A stretch of 64,000 bases of DNA, from NCBI GenBank assembly GCA_022385755.1, contig MU278360.1:31692-95691 (forward strand). Reading direction: 5' to 3'. Both the position numbers and the translations under genes were made by a program. Origin of the DNA: Trametopsis cervina. Its lineage: Eukaryota; Basidiomycota; Agaricomycetes; Polyporales; Irpicaceae. Below are positions 20,910 through 29,714 of this stretch, piece after piece; position 1 is the stretch's first letter, and every line of letters starts with the position of its first letter. The notes beneath the pieces are model-generated. The model saw only the letters and a list, made by a program, of their open reading frames with translations. It was not told where the DNA came from and ran no database searches.

Positions 20910-23900
20910 TTGCCTTTTCAGGCCGACCGCCAACCCGCACAATTCAACGACAACACATTTCTCACTTCGGTTACTTCACCCGGCACGGTTCCCAGCCTTC
21001 TCGGCGCCAGAGCCAGCTCGGTCTTGCCCGCCGGATCGTCTGGCCATGACGACGTCGAGGAGTTCGGCGACGGGCACAGTCCCCCTCTCTCCCCTCCTCC
21101 CCATCCTTTCCGCTTCTACGACCCTTCTACCTCTCAATACCGTCTCTCCCCGCGGTATCCTGAGCCAGCCCGCCTCATGTCCTCGGCCACATTAACTGCG
21201 AGCGCTGTCCCTCTCCCCCAAGCGCGGTCCCCAGCCCAGCCTCCTCTTTCCAGAACGCTCTCCTCTGATAGCTTCCTCTCCTACGTGACGGTCCCTTCAC
21301 CCATCCTGGGCAACCCGAGCCCCAATACTGCTAGCACCGCGCAACCCTCCTCTTCTCCCGTCGGCAGCTCGGCCCCACCCTCGCCGGATTCGGCCCGCCC
21401 GTCTCCGCCATCCCAGTCCACACCACAGGCAAGTCCTCTGTCTCGTCGCCGATCGCGGTCCAAGCGCACTGCAGAAACCCTTCGAATCGCTACCCTGAAC
21501 ATGAAAGGGAAAGGCCCATCTCTGCCGGTACCCGGGTCGGGCGCGGCGGTGAGTGGTAAGTGGCTCGCCATCAACCAACTCATGCGAGAGCGGAAACTGG
21601 CGGTCCTCGCGATCCAAGAATCGCACCTTTCTGACCTCAACGTCTCCGATCTCCACAGTCTCTTCGGCTCTCGACTGCTAATCCTTCACTCTGCGGCGAG
21701 TGACCGCCCCACTGCCAACGCGGGCGTTGCATTCGTTCTCAATAAAGAACGCCTAGAAACGTCACAAGTTCACCACCACATCCTTTACCCCGGACGGGCC
21801 GCATTACTCACGGTATCCTGGCACAAGGAGGTCATTCTCTCCATCCTAAACGTCTACGCCCCGAATGCAGGTCCTGAGAACGAGCAATTTTGGATCCATC
21901 TTCGTTCCTCCCTCGAGACCGGCGCCTTCCCCAAACCGGATGTTATCCTGGGTGATTTCAACGTCGTAGAAGACAGTGCTGACCGAAGACCTCCTCACCC
22001 CGACCACACTGGAGCGACTCAAGCTCTCAGTGATTTCTACGCGCCCTTGGGTTTAACCGATGCCTGGCGACAAGAGAATCCCACTGATCGCCTGTTCACT
22101 TTCGTCCCGGAACACGGCTTATCCCTCTCTCGCCTGGACCGTATCTACCTCTCCCATCCCCTCGCCCGCACGGCTACAGACTGGACTGCTTCTGCAACTG
22201 CCGGCATCCCCTCTGATCACCTGTTAGTCTCAGTCTCTCTCACCGACCATCGTATCCCCTTCTTGGGCCCAGGACGATGGGTCATCCCCAAGGCGGTGCT
22301 CTCCGACTTTGCGTTCTCGCGATACGTCATTGCCGAAGGCCGCGCCTTGGCTGCCATCCTCCCCGACCGTCACGCTCGCTCTCCTAGCCATAACGCACAG
22401 ACTCTCTGGGCGAAGTTCAAATTGACTATCACCCAACATGCCCGAGCGTTGGCGAAAACTAACATTCCGAAACTCACGCGAAGGATTGCTCGGCTCACGG
22501 AGGAACGGCGACGACTGCTTAATGACCCGTCTCCTTCTCCTGACATCGATGTCTCCCTGGAAGCCGCCCTCCTCCACCAGCGCATCCTATCGCTCGAGGC
22601 TAAGCGCTTCGGCCGAGCTAAGCAAACAGTGGCTGTCAACGACTGGGTCCACGGGGAGCGGCTTCAGAAACCGTGGCTAGCCTCCAATAAAATACGTCCT
22701 CCTAGAGACCTTATTCTGTCCCTCCGTGACCCCTCATCCGGAGAACCTGGAGCGCCAGCATCCGCTAGCCCTCGCCCTGTCCCTCCCGTCTACGTCCGCC
22801 GATCGGACGCCATGGCGCACCTTGCGGGCAAGTATCACGACTCCATCCAGAACCTCGACATCGAAGTCTGCTCCCCAGAGTCACGTCGAGCCGACATCGA
22901 CGCAGTACTAGACCACCTCCCAAACTCCTTTGAGCCCGCCGCTCGGGACTCTCTCTCCACCCCCCTCTCTTGGTCTGATCTTGATGACGCTCTGGGCCTA
23001 AGCAAGACTGGTCGAGCGCCCGGGCTAGACGGTATTCCTTATGAGCTCTGGAAGGACCTCCACCGTCAACATCTAGCGGCGCAAGATCAGAAAAAGCCTT
23101 CCTTTGATATCATCGGCACGCTCCAACGAGTCTTCAACGACATTGAGGAATTCGGTATGGTCCACGGCTCCGGCTTTGCGGATGGCTGGATAGCACCTCT
23201 CTACAAGAAAAAGGACCGTCGCGAGCTCGCGAACTACCGACCAATCACGTTATTGAACTCTGACTATAAACTCCTCACTAAAGCATTGTCCATCAAACTC
23301 ACGCGCTGGATCCACACCGTAATCCACCCAGCCCAAGCGGGATTCATCCCGCGGAGGTCGATCTTTAACCAGACCAACCTAGCCCGTCTCATGACTGACT
23401 ATGGGGAAGCTCGTGAGGAAAACGGGGCGATCATCGCCCTTGATCAAGAAAAGGCGTACGACCGCGTCCGCCATGATTACCTCTGGCGCTCCCTTCAGGC
23501 CGTCGGTGCTCCTCCTCCCTTCATCAACACCATCCGTTCCCTCTACACTGACGCTCGTTCCTGCGTAATGATTAATGGCGTTGCCAGCCCCATGTTCCTT
23601 GTCTCGAGAGGAGTGAGGCAGGGTGACCCCCTATCCTGCCTGCTCTTCGACATCGCTATCGAACCTCTGGCGTGCATGCTCCGCGACTCACAGCTCCGCG
23701 GCTTCGACATTCCAGGACTCGAGCAACGCCTCATCACCACCTTGTTCGCGGACGACACCACGGTCTACCTGTCTGAACTGGATAGTTACCACGACCTTCA
23801 ACGCATTCTTTCCACGTGGTGTCTTGCTTCGGGCGCACGGTTTAACGTCTCTAAGACGGAAGTGATCCCCATCGGCTCGCCTGCCTACCGACACTCCCTC

Positions 23901-25016
23901 ATTTCCTCCCGGAAGCTCCATTCCACTGCTGAGCCTATCCCCGATGATATACGCATCGCTCCGGATGGCACCCTGACCCGTATTTTAGGCGCCTGGATAG
24001 GGAACTCCACGGACCGCTCCGGCCCCTGGGCTCCCGTGGTAGCTAGTATCAAGGCTCGTCTCGCTGATTGGGATAAACCGGGCCTAACCATGCCCGGCCG
24101 TCGCCTCATTGTCAATATGGAAGTAGGCGGTAGAATTCAATTTCTCACCAAGGTCCAAGGCATGCCGAAATCGGTGCTATCTGACCTGGAGCGCACCATA
24201 CGCTCCTTTATGTGGAAGGGCGCTTCACACCCACCCATCAACCTGGAAACTCTCTACCGCCCGATCGACCTCGGTGGTCTAGGCCTCATGGATATCTCGG
24301 CGCGGGTGAAGTCAATCTCTCTCACTTGGCTCATCCCGTACCTCGACCTCTCCGCATCTCGCCCCTCCTGGGCTTTCGTGGCAGACGCCATCCTAGCCGG
24401 CAGTGCGTTATCCTCGGGCCCCCGCTATGCCGACCACTTTAAACTACACTCCTTCATCCAGCACTGGGACGTCAACGCCGGCCCCTCTTCTCCTCTACCC
24501 CCCTTCCTGAAAGAACTCATCCTTCTGGCGAGATCAACGAATACCCGTTTTAATGCTGTCAAGCTGTCCCCGCACCTCAAAGGTCAACTTCCTGCCTGGA
24601 TCCACCTTGGCGGTGTTGGCTCCATTATGGACCTTCACCGCTCCAAGGCCGGCAAATGCCTTCGTCTCAATCACCATATCACCACCGTCGAACAACTCCA
24701 TGTCCTTGTCCAATTTGGTGATCTCGCCTATCGATCCCTTGACCAGCGGCACTTCCCACGTCGTCCTTGTTGCGATCCATGCCAATCCCTCCGCGACATC
24801 CACGCCTGCGTCCACCCTTTTGTTTGCTACTCTGCCGCTAAACGAGCGCTACTTTCTCTCCCGTTCAAATGGAATCCGGCGAGGCTCAAACCATCTGACA
24901 GCCTTAGCCTTACCCCTCGTCGTCTCTCCAAGAACTCTCGTCGTCAGGACCTGTTAAAACCGCTGACCTTTAACCCGTCCATTACTTCTCACGGCGACCT
25001 CTCGGTGTGCTTCTGA
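20910..25016 (+). CDS. LINE ORF2: APE endonuclease and reverse transcriptase
   Basis: The open frame is 1368 codons; the first ATG in frame is at 21177 (codon 90). An APE-type endonuclease occupies about residues 190-440, with RIATLNMKGKG, IQESHLS, LNVYAPN, GDFNVVED, SRLDRIYLS and the SDH motif all present. The reverse transcriptase (about residues 690-1010) has NYRPITLLNSDYKLL, QAGFIPRRS, ALDQEKAYDRV, VRQGDPLSCLLF and the catalytic FADD at 23744-23755. The product nicks the target and primes cDNA synthesis from it. The catalytic residues visible in both domains look intact. The frame ends TTC-TGA and continues open in the same frame, so the protein is probably meant to extend into 25017-26426. 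Confidence 0.92.
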   Translation: MPFQADRQPAQFNDNTFLTSVTSPGTVPSLLGARASSVLPAGSSGHDDVEEFGDGHSPPLSPPPHPFRFYDPSTSQYRLSPRYPEPARLMSSATLTASAVPLPQARSPAQPPLSRTLSSDSFLSYVTVPSPILGNPSPNTASTAQPSSSPVGSSAPPSPDSARPSPPSQSTPQASPLSRRRSRSKRTAETLRIATLNMKGKGPSLPVPGSGAAVSGKWLAINQLMRERKLAVLAIQESHLSDLNVSDLHSLFGSRLLILHSAASDRPTANAGVAFVLNKERLETSQVHHHILYPGRAALLTVSWHKEVILSILNVYAPNAGPENEQFWIHLRSSLETGAFPKPDVILGDFNVVEDSADRRPPHPDHTGATQALSDFYAPLGLTDAWRQENPTDRLFTFVPEHGLSLSRLDRIYLSHPLARTATDWTASATAGIPSDHLLVSVSLTDHRIPFLGPGRWVIPKAVLSDFAFSRYVIAEGRALAAILPDRHARSPSHNAQTLWAKFKLTITQHARALAKTNIPKLTRRIARLTEERRRLLNDPSPSPDIDVSLEAALLHQRILSLEAKRFGRAKQTVAVNDWVHGERLQKPWLASNKIRPPRDLILSLRDPSSGEPGAPASASPRPVPPVYVRRSDAMAHLAGKYHDSIQNLDIEVCSPESRRADIDAVLDHLPNSFEPAARDSLSTPLSWSDLDDALGLSKTGRAPGLDGIPYELWKDLHRQHLAAQDQKKPSFDIIGTLQRVFNDIEEFGMVHGSGFADGWIAPLYKKKDRRELANYRPITLLNSDYKLLTKALSIKLTRWIHTVIHPAQAGFIPRRSIFNQTNLARLMTDYGEAREENGAIIALDQEKAYDRVRHDYLWRSLQAVGAPPPFINTIRSLYTDARSCVMINGVASPMFLVSRGVRQGDPLSCLLFDIAIEPLACMLRDSQLRGFDIPGLEQRLITTLFADDTTVYLSELDSYHDLQRILSTWCLASGARFNVSKTEVIPIGSPAYRHSLISSRKLHSTAEPIPDDIRIAPDGTLTRILGAWIGNSTDRSGPWAPVVASIKARLADWDKPGLTMPGRRLIVNMEVGGRIQFLTKVQGMPKSVLSDLERTIRSFMWKGASHPPINLETLYRPIDLGGLGLMDISARVKSISLTWLIPYLDLSASRPSWAFVADAILAGSALSSGPRYADHFKLHSFIQHWDVNAGPSSPLPPFLKELILLARSTNTRFNAVKLSPHLKGQLPAWIHLGGVGSIMDLHRSKAGKCLRLNHHITTVEQLHVLVQFGDLAYRSLDQRHFPRRPCCDPCQSLRDIHACVHPFVCYSAAKRALLSLPFKWNPARLKPSDSLSLTPRRLSKNSRRQDLLKPLTFNPSITSHGDLSVCF

Positions 25017-26426
25017 ATGTTTTGCGATCCTGACGCCTCCTGCCGAGACACGGCGGACCGCCCTTCAGCCCTACATGTTCCGCATCGTACTACTCATGTC
25101 TACGTCGCAGGCTACGCGTTGCGCAGTGGCCAGGCTACGGCCTCCGCTGGAGCGGGCCTGTGGTCCCTGAATGATGTTTCCCTCTCTCGATCTCTCGGGG
25201 TGAGCGATCCCCTTCCCTCCGCCTTCAGCGGCGAACTGCAGGCTGTTCTCGCGGCGCTCTTACTGGCCCCCTCAGTTGTTCCCCTCTGTGTTGTAGCGGG
25301 CAACAAAGCCTTGATACGCTCCATCCTGACGAGCGCGCAGGAATGGGAGCGTATAGGCTGGATCGGCGTCCGTCACCGTGCCCTATTCCAATCCATCCTG
25401 TCCCTCTGCCGCTCCCGACGTGCCCCTACTTCCTTCCAGCTTGCCTCCTCCCCTCGCCAGCTCTCTCGCCTCTCTCGGGCCCTCTCACTAGCCAAAGACG
25501 GTGCCCTACTTCCACCGGATGACCGCTTCGCCCCTTCCCCGCGGCGCAGGTTCCTTCTTAGCGGCGCACAACTATCCTGCCTCTCCCAATCGCTCATTTA
25601 CCGCGCCCTCAGAGAACAGCAGATGGCTAGATTACCGACCCGCCCTCGTACGAGCCAGTTCCTGCAATCGGTAGCCTACGCGGTGGGGAACTATACCGGC
25701 TCCACGCCCACCGAAACATCCATCTGGAGGGCCGTGCGCTCCCCCACCAACAGCCGGAAATCCCGTGCCTTCTTATGGCGCATTCTACACCTCGGCTTCC
25801 ACTGCGGATCCTGGTGGCGCCATATCCCCGGCTTTGAAGACCGTGCCGTGTGCTCCCATTGCAATGTGGAGGACTCCCTAGCACATATCCTCACCGCCTG
25901 TTCAGCCCCGGGGCAAGAGTATATTTGGTCTTGGGTTCGATGGACCCTCGCCAAAAAGTCTATCCCCTGCCCTCCTCTTTCCCTTGCCTTAGTGGTGGGT
26001 ATTAATCTCGTTAAAGTACATGACCGGGCGGGCAACTTCCGCCCGGGAGCCACGCGTCTCCTGCATATTATAATTACAGAATCTCTACATCTCATCTGGC
26101 GTTTACGCTGTACTAGGGTGATTGAGCATGACGGCTCCGATGCCGCTTGGCCCACCAGGAATCATGTCCTTGGAGCGTGGTGTGATTCTCTCGACCGTCG
26201 CCTTACAATGGACCGAGCGCTAGCGGCTCGGCACGTGACGGGAAAACAGGGTGTTTCTGAAGCGCTCGTCCTTGCCACGTGGTCTGGGATCCTTGACCGC
26301 GAACACATCCTCCCTGAAAACTGGATCCTCTCAACAGGGGTTTTAGTGGGTCGGCCTCCTCCGGAGCGCGCCTCTCCCCCATCCCGGGTCCTCCCGGTAG
26401 GGGCAGAGGTGCGCGATGATGGATAG
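25017..26426 (+). CDS. LINE ORF2 continuation: RNase-H-like domain and CCHC finger
   Basis: A 469-codon frame beginning ATG right after the TGA of the RT frame, in the same reading frame. Residues about 25-150 resemble the RNase H fold (VYVAGYA, ASAGAGLW, SAFSGELQAVLAALLLAP), but two of the expected catalytic Asp are missing: YVAGYA stands where YTDGS is normal, and VVAGNKAL where a TDS motif is normal. Further on, AFLWRILHLGFHCGSWWR and the finger CSHCNVEDSLAHILTAC (about 25851-25901) match the zf-RVT region at the C-terminus of Tad-like LINEs. It could be reached by stop-codon readthrough, reinitiation at the adjacent ATG, or not at all if the TGA is a mutation. Confidence 0.8.
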   Translation: MFCDPDASCRDTADRPSALHVPHRTTHVYVAGYALRSGQATASAGAGLWSLNDVSLSRSLGVSDPLPSAFSGELQAVLAALLLAPSVVPLCVVAGNKALIRSILTSAQEWERIGWIGVRHRALFQSILSLCRSRRAPTSFQLASSPRQLSRLSRALSLAKDGALLPPDDRFAPSPRRRFLLSGAQLSCLSQSLIYRALREQQMARLPTRPRTSQFLQSVAYAVGNYTGSTPTETSIWRAVRSPTNSRKSRAFLWRILHLGFHCGSWWRHIPGFEDRAVCSHCNVEDSLAHILTACSAPGQEYIWSWVRWTLAKKSIPCPPLSLALVVGINLVKVHDRAGNFRPGATRLLHIIITESLHLIWRLRCTRVIEHDGSDAAWPTRNHVLGAWCDSLDRRLTMDRALAARHVTGKQGVSEALVLATWSGILDREHILPENWILSTGVLVGRPPPERASPPSRVLPVGAEVRDDG

Positions 26427-26591
26427 CGCCATCCCCACACTACCCGCCGTGGGCGGGTGTGCGTTTGCGCATTTCCCCTGTGATGACCCCTTTACCTTAC
26501 CTTACCCTCCAGAAGGTGGAAACTCCTTCGTACAATGCTTCGATGCGGGGGGCCGTTAGGCGGCCCGCCCAATTCGACACGGCTCATCAAA
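26427..26591 (+). other. LINE 3' UTR with two stem-loops
   Basis: Two GC-rich hairpins are read directly. At 26438-26461 a 10-bp stem, with one bulged T, has the loop GTG. At 26550-26566 GGGCCG pairs with CGGCCC across TTAGG. In LINEs, 3' UTR structures can be recognised by the element's own reverse transcriptase; that role here is inference. Confidence 0.6.
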
Positions 26592-26716
26592 NNNNNNNNN
26601 NNNNNNNNNNNNNNNNNNNNNNNNNNNNNNNNNNNNNNNNNNNNNNNNNNNNNNNNNNNNNNNNNNNNNNNNNNNNNNNNNNNNNNNNNNNNNNNNNNNN
26701 NNNNNNNNNNNNNNNN
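26592..26716. other. Assembly gap (125 N)
   Basis: Undetermined bases between the 3' UTR and the A-run of the LINE. It is most likely collapsed poly(A) or unread 3' UTR sequence; the real length is unknown. Confidence 0.98.
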
Positions 26717-26759
<43 letters not shown>

Positions 26760-26760
26760 A
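26717..26760 (+). repeat. Poly(A) tail of the LINE
   Basis: 44 bases of A with one G at 26747, followed directly by the right target-site duplication. This is the expected 3' end of a target-primed insertion. Confidence 0.92.
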
Positions 26761-26774
26761 GGTCTCAAAATATC
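26761..26774. repeat. Target-site duplication, right copy
   Basis: Exact copy of the 14 bases at 15721-15734, located directly after the A-tail. Confidence 0.93.
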
Positions 26775-27236
26775 TGCGTATGAGGCTGAGCAAGGGTAGA
26801 GCTTTTTCGACTCCCATCCAGCGGTGCGGCCGAAGATGCTTGAGTCGGGTGTGTATCACCTATGACATACATGGTGGTCGTGAGTGTGAGACGAAACATA
26901 CGAGTGCAGCCAATTCGATGGCGGTAGTCCGGCGGCTGCCTCATGTCTCCTTTGCCTCTCGAGTGCATCCCGCCTCGCACTCATTATCTTGTGTATTCTC
27001 AGCCTTTGCAATCATAGGGCCCGCGAGGCGTATGTGTACTACGCAAAGCAGGGCATGAGAGAAGGTGCTAAAGCGACTATGACGCCGGGTTGAACATCTT
27101 TTAGTTATTGGGGTGCTGGGCGATTCGACGCTGCGTCGTCGACATTGGCACGTTCATTAGTGAAGGAAGGGTTTTACCATGGATCCAATCTGAAAGAGAG
27201 CTCGCGTAGCGTAGCAGACAGGACAACAGAGCAAAC
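26775..27236. other. Displaced flank between LINE and kinase gene
   Basis: Before the insertion this sequence was contiguous with 15593-15720, so it is the former distal upstream region of the OBAP gene and the 3' flank of the kinase gene. No ORF is supported. Confidence 0.5.
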
Positions 27237-29313
27237 TCAGGTTCGATTTCTATAAAACATGTACATCCACGACCATCTTTTCTTCTCTCGGTCCCGCGCT
27301 CCTCGCAAGCAACGATGATTCTGCACCTCTCTTATTGACATCCTCCTCTCCTGTAGCAAACACAGCAATCCGAACATTATGCCCCACAGACCATCTGGAC
27401 CGTCGAAAGTGTCGTTTCGATGTCGCTCCACTCTTCCATGGACAATTGCCTCGAGAGTCGAGAAAGCATGCCGGCAGGTTACCAACGTATAGAGCACACA
27501 CCCCATACCCCATATGTCAATCTGCTCCATGCGAAATGACTTCTCCCAGTGTATTTCGGGAGGTGCGAATATTGGTGTCCCCGCAAAGTATCCCGGACCT
27601 TGATAGAAAGGTCGTGGCGAGATCTTGGGGTCAATGTATGTCGCACTTCCCAGATCAATCACCTTGATCTATGATGTGCACAAACTATCAGCAAGAGACC
27701 ATCGGAAATAAGAATATGTATTTCGGTACAGTACCTTGAGGTTAGCGTCAATGACAATGTTGTCACACTTGAGGTCGCCATGAGAGATGCCGCGACTGTG
27801 CATGTGGCTGAGCGCATCGACGAGCTGAGCAAGGACATATTTTGCATCTTCGAGTGACATTGGGCCGTGCTGCAGAACGAAGCGGTATAGGTCGTTTCCC
27901 CGGTCAGGTAATGGAGGGCCGCCGTTGGGATCCTCTCGCATGGCTTCCCAGGTATCACCGTGATATTCTTGCACCTAACCATGCATACCATTGTCAGCCT
28001 TCTGATTGTCTTTAAGGACGTTCAACTCACAATATACACGAACTGGTCATCTCGGAATACATCGAGAAGGCGGATTATGTTGGAATGGTCCAGCATACTC
28101 ATCATCATCACATCACTCGGCACTAATCCATACTGAGAGTGCACAATCCACGGCCGCAGAGTGTTACAAACGTCGCCTGCCCGGATAAACTTGACCGCCA
28201 CTTTGTGTCCTCCGACGCGATGTCGTGCCGTGAACACAAAGCCATTTGCGCCTGCTCCAAGCTCCTGCCCAAGCTCGTACTGTTGGAAGAATCCGTTGTG
28301 GAGATTATACCCGGGTGGGAACCGGTGGGAAATCTCACAAGCTGGTACTTGCGGGATGAGAGGGAGAGGCGGGTGGGCGACAGGTGGGGGCGGTATCCAC
28401 TGCTCCTGGAGATGGACGGTGTGCAGCAACTGTTAGTATACACATGTCTTCTACTGTGAATACTCACATACCAAAGCTAAGCAGTATACATGCCACACCA
28501 CGACCAGAACTTTGATAACAAGACGGGACCAGCGGCCAGCAGCTAGTTGGAGGATGCAGGATGAAAGGTCACTGATGAGGGTCCTGCCCATACCGGAGAA
28601 CGATCCTAGGCCGGAAGTGCACTGCGAACCAAGCTCGAGGTCATCAACACATAGCAGAGCACAGTGTTTGGAAAAGAGATAGAAGCATAGAGAGATAAAG
28701 CACAGTTCGAGACGGTGAGCCACAGTTGCAGGAGCCGGCCGTGCAAGATATCGACAGAGGGTCTTGATAAGTCCAACGTCAGCCGCAGTCCGAGGTGGGT
28801 CTTCAATGCTATCCGGAGCAGCCACCAGGGTATCGAGGTATGCACAGCATCGTGTGTGGAGGGCGTTGACCAGCAAACGTAAGTCCAGATAGCGGGGGAT
28901 CCTGCCGCCGCCGTCGTCTTGAAGGGAGGTCCGAGGTCGGCGCATCCACCACTGCCGCATTCGAGGTCAGCAAAATTGCAGCTATGCACAACATAGATAT
29001 CACAACGCACCAGGAGAGCGCTAAATACGACGCCATACAAAGCGAGAACAGCCAGAACAAAGGAGCCACCAGGGCTAGAGACCCCAGTCCAGAACCAGAG
29101 AGACCACGAGACGGCGGCCTCCCAGGACGGGGCCAGAGAGAGGATGACAACAGCAGAGACAGAGCCAGCCAAAAACCAGGTGGCGAGATGGTCCCAGACA
29201 CAAACACGCTTCAGACTAGGGGAAGTCTTGAAGGTAGTGCCTAGGGTCACGCCGAAGACGACCAGAAGGACGAGGAGTCCGATGGCCGCCAGTGGGATCA
29301 AGTCAAAGACCAT
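27237..29313 (-). CDS. Membrane-anchored protein kinase (non-RD)
   Basis: Five exons (29011-29313, 28472-28951, 28031-28429, 27735-27974, 27237-27668) encode about 617 residues. The N-terminal 255 or so residues contain at least four hydrophobic helices (for example LIPLAAIGLLVLLVVFGVTL and LVIKVLVVVWHVYCLALLL). A Pro-rich linker follows, then a full kinase domain with LGAGANGFVF, KVAVKFI, HGDLKCDN, IDLGSAT, FAPPEIH and DIWGMGC. The catalytic loop HGD lacks the Arg of HRD, and the magnesium loop is DLG rather than DFG. The exon joining the membrane part to the kinase is in phase at both sides. The first intron could instead use another in-phase donor. The substrate is unknown. Antisense to it, no gene is supported. 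Confidence 0.75.
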
Positions 29314-29714
29314 GGTCGGGGAGGAACACAGTGCATGACAAGGGAGTATCCAAGGAAGAGAGGGAGTGGCGAACGAACCGTGTTATATACTGTACCGTCC
29401 GCCAAGTTTGGAGTGGCTGGTTCGACTTCGGCGGCTGCCGATCGTCGTGGGTGGTTGTGGGCGCCCAGACCTGAGGTTAGGGTTCCCATCTCGGCGCATC
29501 GTGCTCGCCGTCCTGAACGTCGAGCTCACCGTGTCCAGTGCAATCCAAGCATCTTTGTACCCGCAAGATCCAGCCGTGAGTACGCCTCTCACGATCCTAC
29601 GATATCGTACCAGCTCGCTGTGCCAATCCACACGCATACCGATGGATGGCGCGCCCGCTACCTGGATGTACCCTCCGCACGCGCATCTCCATGCTGATCG
29701 ACGTGCTGCTTTAG
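29314..29714. promoter_or_regulatory. Divergent promoter region (kinase / NAC alpha)
   Basis: This lies between two divergent start codons. On the minus strand TATATAA lies at 29383-29389, 70 bp before the kinase ATG. No other feature is recognised. Confidence 0.5.

Larger units (their letters stand above)
15735..26760 (+). mobile_element. Non-LTR retrotransposon (LINE, Tad-like architecture), near full length
   Basis: The element runs from the base after the left target-site duplication to the end of a poly(A) run. Order: structured GC-rich 5' region, a small extra ORF (16746-17342), ORF1 with CCHC knuckle (about 18004-20540), ORF2 with APE endonuclease and reverse transcriptase (20910-25016), an in-frame continuation with RNase-H-like domain and CCHC finger (25017-26426), a 3' UTR with two stem-loops, a 125-N gap and an A-rich tail. 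The EN-RT-RH order with a C-terminal finger is typical of the Tad1 group common in fungi. The plus strand is strongly pyrimidine-rich. The intact duplication implies recent, complete insertion by target-primed reverse transcription. Only one stop codon interrupts the coding region. Confidence 0.93.

Noticed and set aside
20440..20930. ORF1-ORF2 fusion by splicing from gtaagaa or gtaatgg near 20457-20487 to TTTTCAG at 20921
   Set aside because: The donors are in phase 1 of ORF1 while the acceptor is in phase 0 of ORF2, so the join would not enter the ORF2 frame.
28952..28992. 41-nt intron in the kinase gene with donor gttgtg
   Set aside because: An in-phase gtgcgt donor at 29010 gives a 59-nt intron of the size and donor type used elsewhere in this window.
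28984..29338. Plus-strand frames opposite the kinase membrane region
   Set aside because: Shadows of the hydrophobic coding strand with no independent support.
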